The notes beneath the pieces are model-generated. The model did not search any database, had not been told where the DNA came from, and saw only the letters and a list, made by a program, of their open reading frames with translations. A stretch of 64,000 nucleotides of DNA from positions 1 to 64,000 of the forward strand of contig JAUQXA010000010.1 of the NCBI GenBank assembly GCA_030834895.1. The letters are read 5' to 3'. Made by a program: the position numbers and the translations under genes. Positions 19,193-27,963 of this stretch are shown piece after piece (position 1 is the stretch's first letter; each line of letters opens with the position of its first letter). Source of the DNA: Anaerolineales bacterium (lineage in GTDB: Bacteria; Chloroflexota; Anaerolineae; Anaerolineales; Villigracilaceae).

Positions 19193-20719
19193 CTACTCCA
19201 AATCGGGAGAAGGCTGTGACTCGATCTCACGGCACGAAGCTCCCTCGCAGTGTCTGAGCGCATCCAGCCAGGCTTGTAGCTTCTCCAGCAGACTCGGCGA
19301 TGCGTTCCCCGCGATGTTCTCCAGTTGATATGGATCCGCTTTCAGGTCGTAGAGTTCCAGCGTGCCGTCGCCGTATTGGACAAAGGTGTAATCGTCCGTC
19401 CGCAAGCCGCGATAGGCGCGGTCTTGTTTTGCCAGGTAGGGCGAATCGAGCGGCTCACGCAATCCTGACATGTAGCCAGCCGAGACAAAAACATCGGGCG
19501 CGTATGCGGCTTCATCCAGCAGACCACGCTCTAGCAGGAACGCCTGTCGCCAGTTGGCGGGGACGCCGCCAGTCAACAGCGGCATCAACGAGCGACCATC
19601 CACGAAGTCGGGAGTGTCGATACCTGCGATGTCGGCAAAGGTCGAAGCCAGGTCCACGTTTCCGGAAAGGGAATCAACCGTCAGCCCAGCCCGGATGTTC
19701 GGTCCGCGCACCAGCAGCGGCACGCGGATGTCCTCCTCGAAGGCGGTGTTTTTTCCAAGCAAAAGACGGTGCTCTCCCATGTGGAAGCCATTGTCTGAAC
19801 TGAAAAAGATGTAGGTGTTTTCGAGTGCACCAAGCGACTCAAGAGTCTTGACGATGTTCTCCACCATCTCGTCCACAGCCTGCATGGACCGAATCCGCTC
19901 AGGGTAAATCTTCTCCATCTTGGCGATGTTGTTGACGCTCAACGGGGGTTCTTCGCTATATACCCAGGGTTTGTCGCTGGTATCCTCTTCATCAAAGGAC
20001 GGCGAGCGCGGCATGATTAGGTTGGTAAACAAATTTGCGTGACGCGGCGCGGAGACATATGGACCATGCGGCGCATACACCGAAATGTGGGCGAAGAACG
20101 GGTCGCCGCTTTTTACACTCCGCTGAATAAAATCAATTGCCTTCGCCGCGTAAACGTCGGTGCCGTAATCTGCGGGCGCATCGCCGTACTTCACCAGCTT
20201 GCCGTTTTCATTCAGGGTGTAATTGAATTGTTCGTATGGGTCGCCGTCCGCGGGGCTGTACCATTCCGTCCAGCCTTTGGGAATATAAGTCTGCTTCGCG
20301 GTGTTGGGATACCCGTTGAGATATTTGCCGAACAAGGCCGTCTTATACCCCGCGTCCTCCAGCCAGACCGCAACGGTGGACTTCTCCCCTTTCAGCGCGT
20401 AAAACTTTTCGAACCCGCCATCGGGCAATTCGGTTTCGAAGATTTGCGTGTTGTGCGCATACTGTCCGCGCAGGATGGAAACACGAGACGGGCAGCAGGT
20501 CGGCATGGTGATGAGAAACTGGTCGAAAGAAGCGCCCTGCCCGCCAATCAATTCCCGCGTCTTCGGCATGAACTCCAACAGCGGCATATCCATGTCGTCG
20601 GTGAGAATGAAGACGATGTTCGGCAGATTTTCCTTTTTTGGCGGACCACCTGCAAAGCCACAGCCCGCCGCAAGAATTGCCAGCAGGCTGAAAACAGCAA
20701 ACAATCTGTGGAACTTCAT
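19193..20719 (-). CDS. Lipid-anchored sulfatase
   Basis: 508-residue arylsulfatase-family enzyme. A lipoprotein signal (LLAILAAGC, lipidated C20) puts it on the outer face of the membrane. NIVFILTDD supplies the metal-binding Asp pair. C75 in the CCPSR motif is the residue converted to formylglycine by an FGE or anSME maturase, neither of which is in this window. APHGPY and SSDNGFHMGEH provide further active-site residues. It begins 1 nt after the thiolase stop, so it is probably co-translated, although a sulfate-ester hydrolase has no evident role in mevalonate synthesis. Likely a scavenging enzyme for sulfated polysaccharides or glycolipids. Confidence 0.93.
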   Translation of the reverse strand: MKFHRLFAVFSLLAILAAGCGFAGGPPKKENLPNIVFILTDDMDMPLLEFMPKTRELIGGQGASFDQFLITMPTCCPSRVSILRGQYAHNTQIFETELPDGGFEKFYALKGEKSTVAVWLEDAGYKTALFGKYLNGYPNTAKQTYIPKGWTEWYSPADGDPYEQFNYTLNENGKLVKYGDAPADYGTDVYAAKAIDFIQRSVKSGDPFFAHISVYAPHGPYVSAPRHANLFTNLIMPRSPSFDEEDTSDKPWVYSEEPPLSVNNIAKMEKIYPERIRSMQAVDEMVENIVKTLESLGALENTYIFFSSDNGFHMGEHRLLLGKNTAFEEDIRVPLLVRGPNIRAGLTVDSLSGNVDLASTFADIAGIDTPDFVDGRSLMPLLTGGVPANWRQAFLLERGLLDEAAYAPDVFVSAGYMSGLREPLDSPYLAKQDRAYRGLRTDDYTFVQYGDGTLELYDLKADPYQLENIAGNASPSLLEKLQAWLDALRHCEGASCREIESQPSPDLE

Positions 20720-20720
20720 G

Positions 20721-21878
20721 TTATGCCACGCTCAGGACATGTGAAACAGCAGTGGATGCGGGTCCGCCGAGCGATTGGATCAACCCGAACTTTGCTCCCG
20801 CAACCTGATTTTTCCCTGCCTGACCCCGAAGCTGGATGATTGCTTCGACAGCCTGATACACGCCCGAAGCGCCTCCCGCGAATCCACGGGCTTTCATGCC
20901 GCCCATCGTCGCGCAGGGGATTTTGCCTCTTAATCCGATCTCGCCGTTCTCGGCAAATTTCCAGCCTTGACCTTTGATCGCGAATCCCACCGCTTCGAGT
21001 TGCAGCGCGGCGTAGATGCTGAACACATCGTGATATTCAAAGAAGTTGATCTGATCCAGCACAATCCCCGCCTGCTTCATGGCTTTGCCTGCGGAGACCT
21101 GTGCGGTGTCGAAGAAGAGCATGTCCTTGCGGTCATGCATCGCCAACGTGTCGGTTGACGATGCCGAGCCGGCAATCTTCACGAGTGGACTCGCCCAATT
21201 GGATGGGATCAACTCGCGGCGCGTCAGGATTAGCGTGGCGGCGCCGTCTGCGTTGGGAGCGACATCGAACATGTTCAGCGGCGGGCTGACTGGTTCCGCT
21301 TTGGCATAGGTCTCAGCTTTGATGGCTTTGCGGAACATCGCGTTCGGGTTTCCTTCGCCGTTGGCATGGGCAATGAGCGGGAAGTTCGCAAACCCGTTCG
21401 CGGGGACGTTGTACTCGTGCATGTAACGCCGCATCAGCATGGCGGCTTGCGCGGTGGTGGTGAGACCCTGCATGGCTTCGAAATCCGAGTCGGTTTCGGT
21501 GGCGATGGCTTCTTCGATGTCCGCGCCGATCACGTCGGTGAATTTTTCCACGCCGACTACGAGCGCCACATCTGTCATGCCGCTTGCCACGGCAAGGTAG
21601 CCTTGACGAAGCGCCGCCCCGCCCGATGCCCCCGACGCTTCAAGAGTCATAGCTTCGATACCTGTCATCCCAGCGTAGTCCGAGATGAGCGCGCCGAGGT
21701 GCGCCTGATTCGAAAGAGTCGGCGCGAGCATGTTGCCGACAAAGAGCGACTGCGGCTTGAGTCCGCCCGCGTCTTTGAGCGCGGCTTGAATGGCTTCCAG
21801 AGCCAGGTCGCGCAAGCTGATGTCCCAATGCTCGCCGACGGGTGTTTGTCCAATTCCTGCGATAACAACTTCTGTCAT
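20721..21878 (-). CDS. Archaeal-type thiolase-like protein lacking canonical catalytic Cys and His
   Basis: 385 residues with the thiolase fold: MTEVVIAGIGQTPVGEHWD at the start, EYHDVFSIYAALQLEAVG (H283), and SLGGPASTAV at the C-terminus. It resembles archaeal acetoacetyl-CoA thiolases that work with HMG-CoA synthase and DUF35. The nucleophilic Cys expected in a C-A-S-G motif reads G83 (EASGASGG), and the usual GHP near the C-terminus reads GFA (332-334). Both catalytic residues thus appear substituted, and the protein may be a structural or regulatory partner or use altered chemistry. It lies between the esterase and the sulfatase in the operon. Confidence 0.85.
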   Translation of the reverse strand: MTEVVIAGIGQTPVGEHWDISLRDLALEAIQAALKDAGGLKPQSLFVGNMLAPTLSNQAHLGALISDYAGMTGIEAMTLEASGASGGAALRQGYLAVASGMTDVALVVGVEKFTDVIGADIEEAIATETDSDFEAMQGLTTTAQAAMLMRRYMHEYNVPANGFANFPLIAHANGEGNPNAMFRKAIKAETYAKAEPVSPPLNMFDVAPNADGAATLILTRRELIPSNWASPLVKIAGSASSTDTLAMHDRKDMLFFDTAQVSAGKAMKQAGIVLDQINFFEYHDVFSIYAALQLEAVGFAIKGQGWKFAENGEIGLRGKIPCATMGGMKARGFAGGASGVYQAVEAIIQLRGQAGKNQVAGAKFGLIQSLGGPASTAVSHVLSVA

Positions 21879-21891
21879 ATTTTTCCTTCTT

Positions 21892-21990
21892 CGTCATTGC
21901 GAGGAACGCTCTGTGCGACGAAGCAATCTCTTGCATTTTGAAATGAAATTGCTTCGAGTGAACCGCTTTGCGCACGCCCTCGCAATGACG
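21892..21990. repeat. Dispersed palindromic element (REP/MITE-like)
   Basis: 13-nt perfect terminal inverted repeats: CGTCATTGCGAGG (21,892-21,904) and CCTCGCAATGACG (21,978-21,990). Inside are complementary GAAGCAAT/ATTGCTTC stretches. It fills the intergenic space between the thiolase and esterase genes. Elements of this look are scattered through Anaerolineae genomes. It would form a long hairpin in the operon mRNA. Confidence 0.8.
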
Positions 21991-21998
21991 GAAAATTT

Positions 21999-22970
21999 TT
22001 ACTTCCAAATACTCTTCAAAAAGTTCAACTTTTCGATCTTCTGGTAACTTTCGCCGCCTTCGTGACCGTTGTATGGGTAGACTTTGATATCCTTTTCGCC
22101 AGCCCAATGGTTGTAAGCAGCGTAGATCGTCGAAGGCGGGCAGATCTGGTCCATCAACGCGACCGAGAAAAGGGCTTTTGCTTTAGCTTTCGCGGCGAAG
22201 TTCATTCCGTCAAAATAGGAAAGCGTGTTGAAGACGGTCTCCACCTTATCGCGGTGCGTATGACAATAACTAGCGATTTCCTTATACGGGTTGCTATCCA
22301 CAATTTCGGTTGCGCGGCGGCAGTGACATAGGAAGGGCACATCTGGCAGGGCGGCGACCACGTCTGGGACGAGTCCAGCTACCGCGATGGTGATTCCTCC
22401 GCCTTGTGAGCCACCCGTCACGGCGATGCGCGAAGCGTCCACTTCGGGGTGACTACGCGCGGCTTCAATCGCGCGGACGGCATCCGTGAAGACACGGCGA
22501 TAGTAATAATGCTTCGGGTCGAGGATTCCGTTCGTCATGTTACCAGGGAAATGCGCATTGCCGCCGTCGGCGTACAAGTCGGGTGTGTCCCCTGCCGACC
22601 AGGAACTCCCCTGTCCACGTGTGTCCATCACGAAATTGGCATAGCCCGCACTTGACCAAAGCAGCCAGTCAATGGGGAAGCTCCGTCCGCCGCCGTAACC
22701 GATGTATTCGACCACGCACGGTAGGGGCTGCTTCGCCCCTACGGGCAGAATCAGCCAACCCTTGATGGGCTGTCCGCCGAAACCAGAGAAGGTGACATCG
22801 AATGTTTCCTGCGCGGTGAGACCGAAATCCACGCGCTCGAATTTCGCATCGAGCGGATACATCCGCGCTTCCTCCAGTGTGGACTTCCAGAACGAGTCAA
22901 AGTCCGCGGGTTCTTCGCGCGGAGGGCGGTAGGTTTTAAGTTCGTCGAGAGAGAGGTCGAAGAATGCCAT
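21999..22970 (-). CDS. Acetyl xylan esterase / cephalosporin-C deacetylase family hydrolase
   Basis: 323 residues from ATG 22,970; nine residues upstream are in a palindromic repeat and are unlikely to be translated. AXE1-family alpha/beta hydrolase: [19 protein letters not shown], the nucleophile Ser in GGSQGGG, an Asp in ALMDQICPP and the His in NGHEGG complete the triad. The family removes acetyl groups from xylan and other sugars. No signal peptide, so cytoplasmic. Encoded within the mevalonate operon without an obvious metabolic link; with the GH10-like and sulfatase genes it hints at polysaccharide degradation. Confidence 0.93.
   Translation of the reverse strand: MAFFDLSLDELKTYRPPREEPADFDSFWKSTLEEARMYPLDAKFERVDFGLTAQETFDVTFSGFGGQPIKGWLILPVGAKQPLPCVVEYIGYGGGRSFPIDWLLWSSAGYANFVMDTRGQGSSWSAGDTPDLYADGGNAHFPGNMTNGILDPKHYYYRRVFTDAVRAIEAARSHPEVDASRIAVTGGSQGGGITIAVAGLVPDVVAALPDVPFLCHCRRATEIVDSNPYKEIASYCHTHRDKVETVFNTLSYFDGMNFAAKAKAKALFSVALMDQICPPSTIYAAYNHWAGEKDIKVYPYNGHEGGESYQKIEKLNFLKSIWK
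22721..22742. repeat. GTAGGGG palindrome inside esterase coding sequence
   Basis: GTAGGGG-CTGCTTCG-CCCCTAC, sharing its core with the intergenic palindrome at 22,983. It encodes part of [11 protein letters not shown] in the esterase without breaking the frame. Confidence 0.6.
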
Positions 22971-22982
22971 GGTGCATTTCCT

Positions 22983-23011
22983 GTAGGGGCGCAGCAATGC
23001 CGCGCCCCTAC
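22983..23011. repeat. GTAGGGGCGC palindromic repeat
   Basis: Perfect 10-nt arms GTAGGGGCGC (22,983-22,992) and GCGCCCCTAC (23,002-23,011) between the HMG-CoA synthase and esterase genes. A dispersed palindrome type; possibly an mRNA-stabilising hairpin. Confidence 0.7.
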
Positions 23012-23018
23012 AAATAAT

Positions 23019-24098
23019 TTATTTCATCGTAATCTTGCCGCGATACCTTGCGTACATCGCGTAATCGATCTCGGTGCGGCGGGCAATGTATTCGCGGGTC
23101 TTGGTGGCGCGTCCTGCGCGTTCGAGAATCTTGTCGGTGACGGTGAGGTCGAAGGCGTCGGAGCCAGCCCCAGAGCCGAAGGAGACGCACAGGATTCTGT
23201 CGCCAGGCTGGGCGATGTCGAGGGTGGCGGTCAGACCGATTACCGCCGCGCCCGCGTAGGTATTCCCAATCACGGGGACGAGGAGTCCAGGCTCGATCTG
23301 TTCCAGCGAGAAGCCCAACATGCTCGCCACTTTCTGCGGGAACTTGGTGTTGGGTTGGTGGAAGATCGCCCACTTGTAATCCTTGGCGGTTGTGCCGCTG
23401 GCTTCCATCAGATGCTTGGCGGCTTCGGTGATGTGCTTGAAGTAGGCGGGTTCGCCTGTGAAGCGCATCCCGTGTTCGGGGTACTTTTGATATTCGCGCC
23501 GCCAGAAGTCGGGGGTGTCGGTGACGTAGGAATACGCCGAGTTGAACACCGCCAGCGACTCGTCGGCGGGACCGAGGATGTACGCCGCGCCGCCAGCCGC
23601 CGCCGTGTATTCGAGCGCGTCGCCTGGCTTGCCCTGCGCCGTGTCCATGCCGATGGCAAGGGCGTAGTGCCCCATGCCAGAGCCGACCATGCCCATCGCG
23701 GCGACCATGGCTTCGGTGCCAGCTTTGCAGGCAAATTCCATGTCCGCGCCCTGGGTGCTGGGAGCCGCGCCGATGGTTTCGGCGACGACGGTTGACGTCG
23801 GCTTGACGGCGTACGGGTGCGACTCAGAGCCGACCCAAACCGCGCGGATTTCCGTTGGGTCGATTTGCGCGCGCGCCATCGCATTGCGCGCCGCTTCGAT
23901 GGACATGGTGATTACGTCTTCGTCCAGACCGGGCACGGCTTTCTCCTTGATGGGAAGTCCGCTGGTTTTGCCTGTCCAGACGCGAGCGATCTCTTTTGCC
24001 TGGATACGATAACGCGGCACGTAAGCGCCATAGCCGACAATGCCAACAGGCTTGAAGGGTTTGAGGAGGGTGGGGGAGGAGGGTTGAGGGGTTGTCAT
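23019..24098 (-). CDS. Hydroxymethylglutaryl-CoA synthase, archaeal type
   Basis: 359 residues. Condenses acetyl-CoA with acetoacetyl-CoA to HMG-CoA, the committed step into mevalonate. The family motifs are intact: [28 protein letters not shown] (E92), the nucleophile C124 in [12 protein letters not shown]247 in FHQPN, and [11 protein letters not shown]. The sequence is of the shorter archaeal kind rather than the eukaryotic or Gram-positive MvaS kind. About 18 extra N-terminal residues precede the conserved core. It sits in an operon with HMG-CoA reductase, a thiolase-like protein and DUF35, the same set that forms a channelling complex in archaea. Confidence 0.95.
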   Translation of the reverse strand: MTTPQPSSPTLLKPFKPVGIVGYGAYVPRYRIQAKEIARVWTGKTSGLPIKEKAVPGLDEDVITMSIEAARNAMARAQIDPTEIRAVWVGSESHPYAVKPTSTVVAETIGAAPSTQGADMEFACKAGTEAMVAAMGMVGSGMGHYALAIGMDTAQGKPGDALEYTAAAGGAAYILGPADESLAVFNSAYSYVTDTPDFWRREYQKYPEHGMRFTGEPAYFKHITEAAKHLMEASGTTAKDYKWAIFHQPNTKFPQKVASMLGFSLEQIEPGLLVPVIGNTYAGAAVIGLTATLDIAQPGDRILCVSFGSGAGSDAFDLTVTDKILERAGRATKTREYIARRTEIDYAMYARYRGKITMK

Positions 24099-24147
24099 AT
24101 AGTTGCCTATTAATTAGAAGATAAACGTAGTTAGATATGCTAGAAAG

Positions 24148-24168
24148 ACGCTAATTTCCAATTAGCGT
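24148..24168 (-). terminator. Hairpin at end of GH10-like gene
   Basis: Perfect 9-nt arms ACGCTAATT/AATTAGCGT with a 3-nt loop, overlapping the stop codon of the minus-strand gene. The following T content is modest, so it may attenuate rather than stop transcription into the HMG-CoA synthase gene. Confidence 0.45.
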
Positions 24169-25589
24169 AGGAGTTCAAAAAATAATCTTGTTGGTGTTCC
24201 TTTGTTGTCAAATAATTCTAATCTCTTTACAGAAAAAACATCTTCAGGGTCATCGGGATTAAATAGATTAAAAAATATTATTCCTTTTAAATTGGGGTCG
24301 TCCTTCAAAGCGGAAATAATATCTTTTATAAATTGTTGTTGTTGTTCTGTTGTACCGAATGGATTAACCTCCGTCATTAATATGCCGCCTAAATTTGCAA
24401 ATTTATTAGATAAATTTAGAATTTGGTCTTTGGTTGGAGCAGGTGCGAAAGTGCCGTTGTCTATATTTTGCCCTAATTGGGTATGCGTTTGAGCGCCCAA
24501 TAATATATTTATATCTTCTGGTTTATGGACGCCCATTTGTATAAGTTTTTTTGCCATATTGGGGTCAGCCGTTAAACTATTATATGCATTTAATCTAGCC
24601 TCCGAGAGCGTCTTATATACTAAATCTTGTTTATTGGGGCGGTTGTACAAATTGGCGTCGTTGAAAACAATTACATAGTCTTTGTTAGGGGATAATCCCT
24701 CGTTTGTGAATTTTAACAAAAGTTGGGAAATATATTCTTCAACCCATTTATTCCTATATTTGTCCCTTAATGGGTTTGCTTCTTCGTTCCATTCGTTTCC
24801 TTCCCATGCTTCATTAAAAACCACATACATTGGATGTCTCTCTGTTTTGTGGTTTTTTAATACTTGAATAATTCCTTCAAATCTAGTTTCGAGCCAAGAA
24901 TCAACATTTGTAGAATTTACATCAGCTGGAAATTTTCCAGGTTCTACTACATAATGAAAAAATAAACTCATATTATTTGAACTAGCGTAAGCGGCTACGC
25001 CATTAGCATTTGATGGGGGTCTGTTGGCATTAGGTCGAACTTGCCCACTCAAACCTATTACCCCTTCTTTGAAGAAAGTACTCAACAATTCTTGATTACC
25101 TGGATGCTTGAATTCATTACCATCCATAAAAACGCCAATCTCTTTTCCTTGTGCGAACCAATACCCTCCTAGCGTTGCTTCTTGCCATGTCCATTCTTCA
25201 TTTACTCCCCGTTGAGCCATAAGTAAACTAACACCGTCGGAGGTTCTTAAAACAACAAAGGGCATATTTCCATTTGCGGATGTTGCTGTTTCAGCATGAA
25301 GCCCAGCAACAACATCTTCTGGCTTAGCCCCAAAAGCGTTAGCAAATTGAACAATGGGCGAGTCAGGGTTTTTCAAGTCGAATAACTCGGGATTTGTAAC
25401 CTTAGGGTCGGGAACTTTTACTCCATCAATGTCAATCATTGGTATGGCGGAAGTTGGGGTTTGTGTCACAGTGGGGACGGGTGTGTTTGTCGGCGCAGAA
25501 GTTGTAGTTGCAATTGGCGTGGGTTGAGAACTGCCACAGGCAGACAAGAGTAAGGTAAATGCTATGATGATGAAGGTTGTGTGTTTCAT
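24162..25589 (-). CDS. GH10-like glycoside hydrolase lipoprotein
   Basis: 475 residues. A lipoprotein signal (LLLSACGSS) and a TPTPT-rich linker (to about residue 50) precede a TIM-barrel-like domain. MYVVFNEAWEGNEW looks like the GH10 acid/base segment (NEA), and GGILMTEVNPFG like the nucleophile strand (TE). The match to xylanases is weak, so substrate and activity are unproven. The gene is clearly more AT-rich than its GC-rich neighbours and has its own hairpin at the 3' end. It splits the HMG-CoA reductase and synthase genes, which suggests later insertion by transfer. Confidence 0.65.
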   Translation of the reverse strand: MKHTTFIIIAFTLLLSACGSSQPTPIATTTSAPTNTPVPTVTQTPTSAIPMIDIDGVKVPDPKVTNPELFDLKNPDSPIVQFANAFGAKPEDVVAGLHAETATSANGNMPFVVLRTSDGVSLLMAQRGVNEEWTWQEATLGGYWFAQGKEIGVFMDGNEFKHPGNQELLSTFFKEGVIGLSGQVRPNANRPPSNANGVAAYASSNNMSLFFHYVVEPGKFPADVNSTNVDSWLETRFEGIIQVLKNHKTERHPMYVVFNEAWEGNEWNEEANPLRDKYRNKWVEEYISQLLLKFTNEGLSPNKDYVIVFNDANLYNRPNKQDLVYKTLSEARLNAYNSLTADPNMAKKLIQMGVHKPEDINILLGAQTHTQLGQNIDNGTFAPAPTKDQILNLSNKFANLGGILMTEVNPFGTTEQQQQFIKDIISALKDDPNLKGIIFFNLFNPDDPEDVFSVKRLELFDNKGTPTRLFFELLR

Positions 25590-25647
25590 GGTGAGTTCCT
25601 TTTGTAGGGTGGCGTACCGTCCACGAATCGGACGCGGCGAAGGTTTC

Positions 25648-25696
25648 AGACTTCCGAAGTCTCTCTTCGGGACGATGTTGGAGACTTCGGAAGTTT
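25648..25696. repeat. Inverted repeat AGACTTCCGAAGT
   Basis: Arms AGACTTCCGAAGTCTC (25,648-25,663) and GAGACTTCGGAAGTTT (25,681-25,696), near-perfect complements, each itself palindromic. It lies just upstream of the AT-rich GH10-like gene, on its 5' side. Confidence 0.7.
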
Positions 25697-25701
25697 GGAG
25701 G

Positions 25702-26022
25702 CTATTTCACTACGCCGCGCTCATCCAAAAGTTCAACAGGCGCGTTGTCCCTGCCGTTTTCCCACATCAGTGAGAAAAACCAGATGCCGCTTTCGCCAAT
25801 CCAAAAATCGGCGGGGGTGAAGGTCATGGCGGAATCTTCGGGCTTTTGTCCGCTTTCGGGGGTGTATTCAGCCTGCCAGCCAAAAATCTCTCCCTGCCAG
25901 CGCGCGCCAAGCGCATGGAGGTGGCTTGCAAAAGAGCGAACTTCTTTCAAGTCGGGTATGGCGAGCGGCAGAATGGGTTCGTAGCCTTCCTGCGCGTGAA
26001 TTTTTACTTTAACCGTTAACAT
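25702..26022 (-). CDS. Hypothetical 106-residue protein coupled to DUF4160
   Basis: Starts MLTVKVKIHAQEGYEPILPL and overlaps the end of the DUF4160 gene by 14 nt, so the two are probably co-translated. No membrane segment or signal. The C-terminal half (FTPADFWIGESGIWFFSLMW) is aromatic-rich. It holds the position that a small DUF2442 protein often takes beside DUF4160, but I cannot show that it belongs to that family. Function unknown. Confidence 0.65.
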   Translation of the reverse strand: MLTVKVKIHAQEGYEPILPLAIPDLKEVRSFASHLHALGARWQGEIFGWQAEYTPESGQKPEDSAMTFTPADFWIGESGIWFFSLMWENGRDNAPVELLDERGVVK

Positions 26023-26257
26023 GTTTGTCTTTCTCCTCGTTCCAGGCTTTCAAAAGGAATTCCAGATTGTCGTCGATAATCCGCTCGATGTTTCTTAACT
26101 CGACTGGTCGAAACCTTCCTTCGCGGGCTGCCTTTACAGGCGTGAGCCAAAACTTGGCTTCATTCCCGTCTTTGCCGACATGCACATGCGGTGGTTCCGC
26201 AACATCTGCCATGTAAAACCAAAACTTATAACCTTGAACGCGTAAAACAACGGGCAT
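26009..26257 (-). CDS. DUF4160 family protein
   Basis: 82 residues. MPVVLRVQGYKFWFYMAD, EPPHVHVGKDG and EAKFWLTPV are the family hallmarks, followed by a helix RPVELRNIERIIDDN. DUF4160 proteins are small, usually paired with another small gene, and often listed as toxin-antitoxin-like; their biochemistry is unknown. Here one sits between two small proteins of unknown family inside the mevalonate operon. Confidence 0.85.
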   Translation of the reverse strand: MPVVLRVQGYKFWFYMADVAEPPHVHVGKDGNEAKFWLTPVKAAREGRFRPVELRNIERIIDDNLEFLLKAWNEEKDKHVNG

Positions 26258-26276
26258 GAGGTTTCTCCAGTCGAAC

Positions 26277-26567
26277 TTATTTCAAATACTCATAATATGC
26301 GGGTTCGGTATAGCTTTTTCCCATTCGTACGTCTGTCAGCGACCTCAATACCATCATATTGATTTCTGGCATGGGCAATTCGGGAAAATCTTTCATGAGC
26401 TTGTTGCGAAGGTCGGCTCGAATTGCTTCGGTTTTACGATGTCCAACCAGCCAGCGTTGATTTGGCGGTAATTTTGCCATCATCTCCATCTCATCGAAGT
26501 CAATGGGGTCGAATCCATCCACAATGGCGGAGATTTCTTCGGGAGGGAGGAGTTTTCTTTCGGGCAT
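26277..26567 (-). CDS. Hypothetical 96-residue protein
   Basis: Starts MPERKLLPPEEISAIVDGFD, acidic in its N-terminal third, with no signal or membrane segment. It lies 18 nt downstream of HMG-CoA reductase and 19 nt upstream of the DUF4160 gene on the same strand, so it is co-transcribed with both. Not recognised. It could be the first member of a three-gene DUF4160 module. Confidence 0.6.
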   Translation of the reverse strand: MPERKLLPPEEISAIVDGFDPIDFDEMEMMAKLPPNQRWLVGHRKTEAIRADLRNKLMKDFPELPMPEINMMVLRSLTDVRMGKSYTEPAYYEYLK

Positions 26568-26585
26568 GTTTACCTGTCTACCTGT

Positions 26586-27884
<1,299 letters not shown>

Positions 27885-27938
27885 AAAAGATTGTCCCAAG
27901 TTTAGTATTGGCGTTCTTCCAAATCCTATCAAATTGAT

Positions 27939-27944
27939 TATAAT
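27939..27944 (+). promoter_or_regulatory. Probable -10 element of histidine kinase gene
   Basis: TATAAT 19 nt before ATG 27,964, in the 79-bp gap between divergent start codons. No good -35 at 16-18 nt. Confidence 0.4.
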
Positions 27945-27963
27945 GGCAGTGAGGTGTCTGTGT

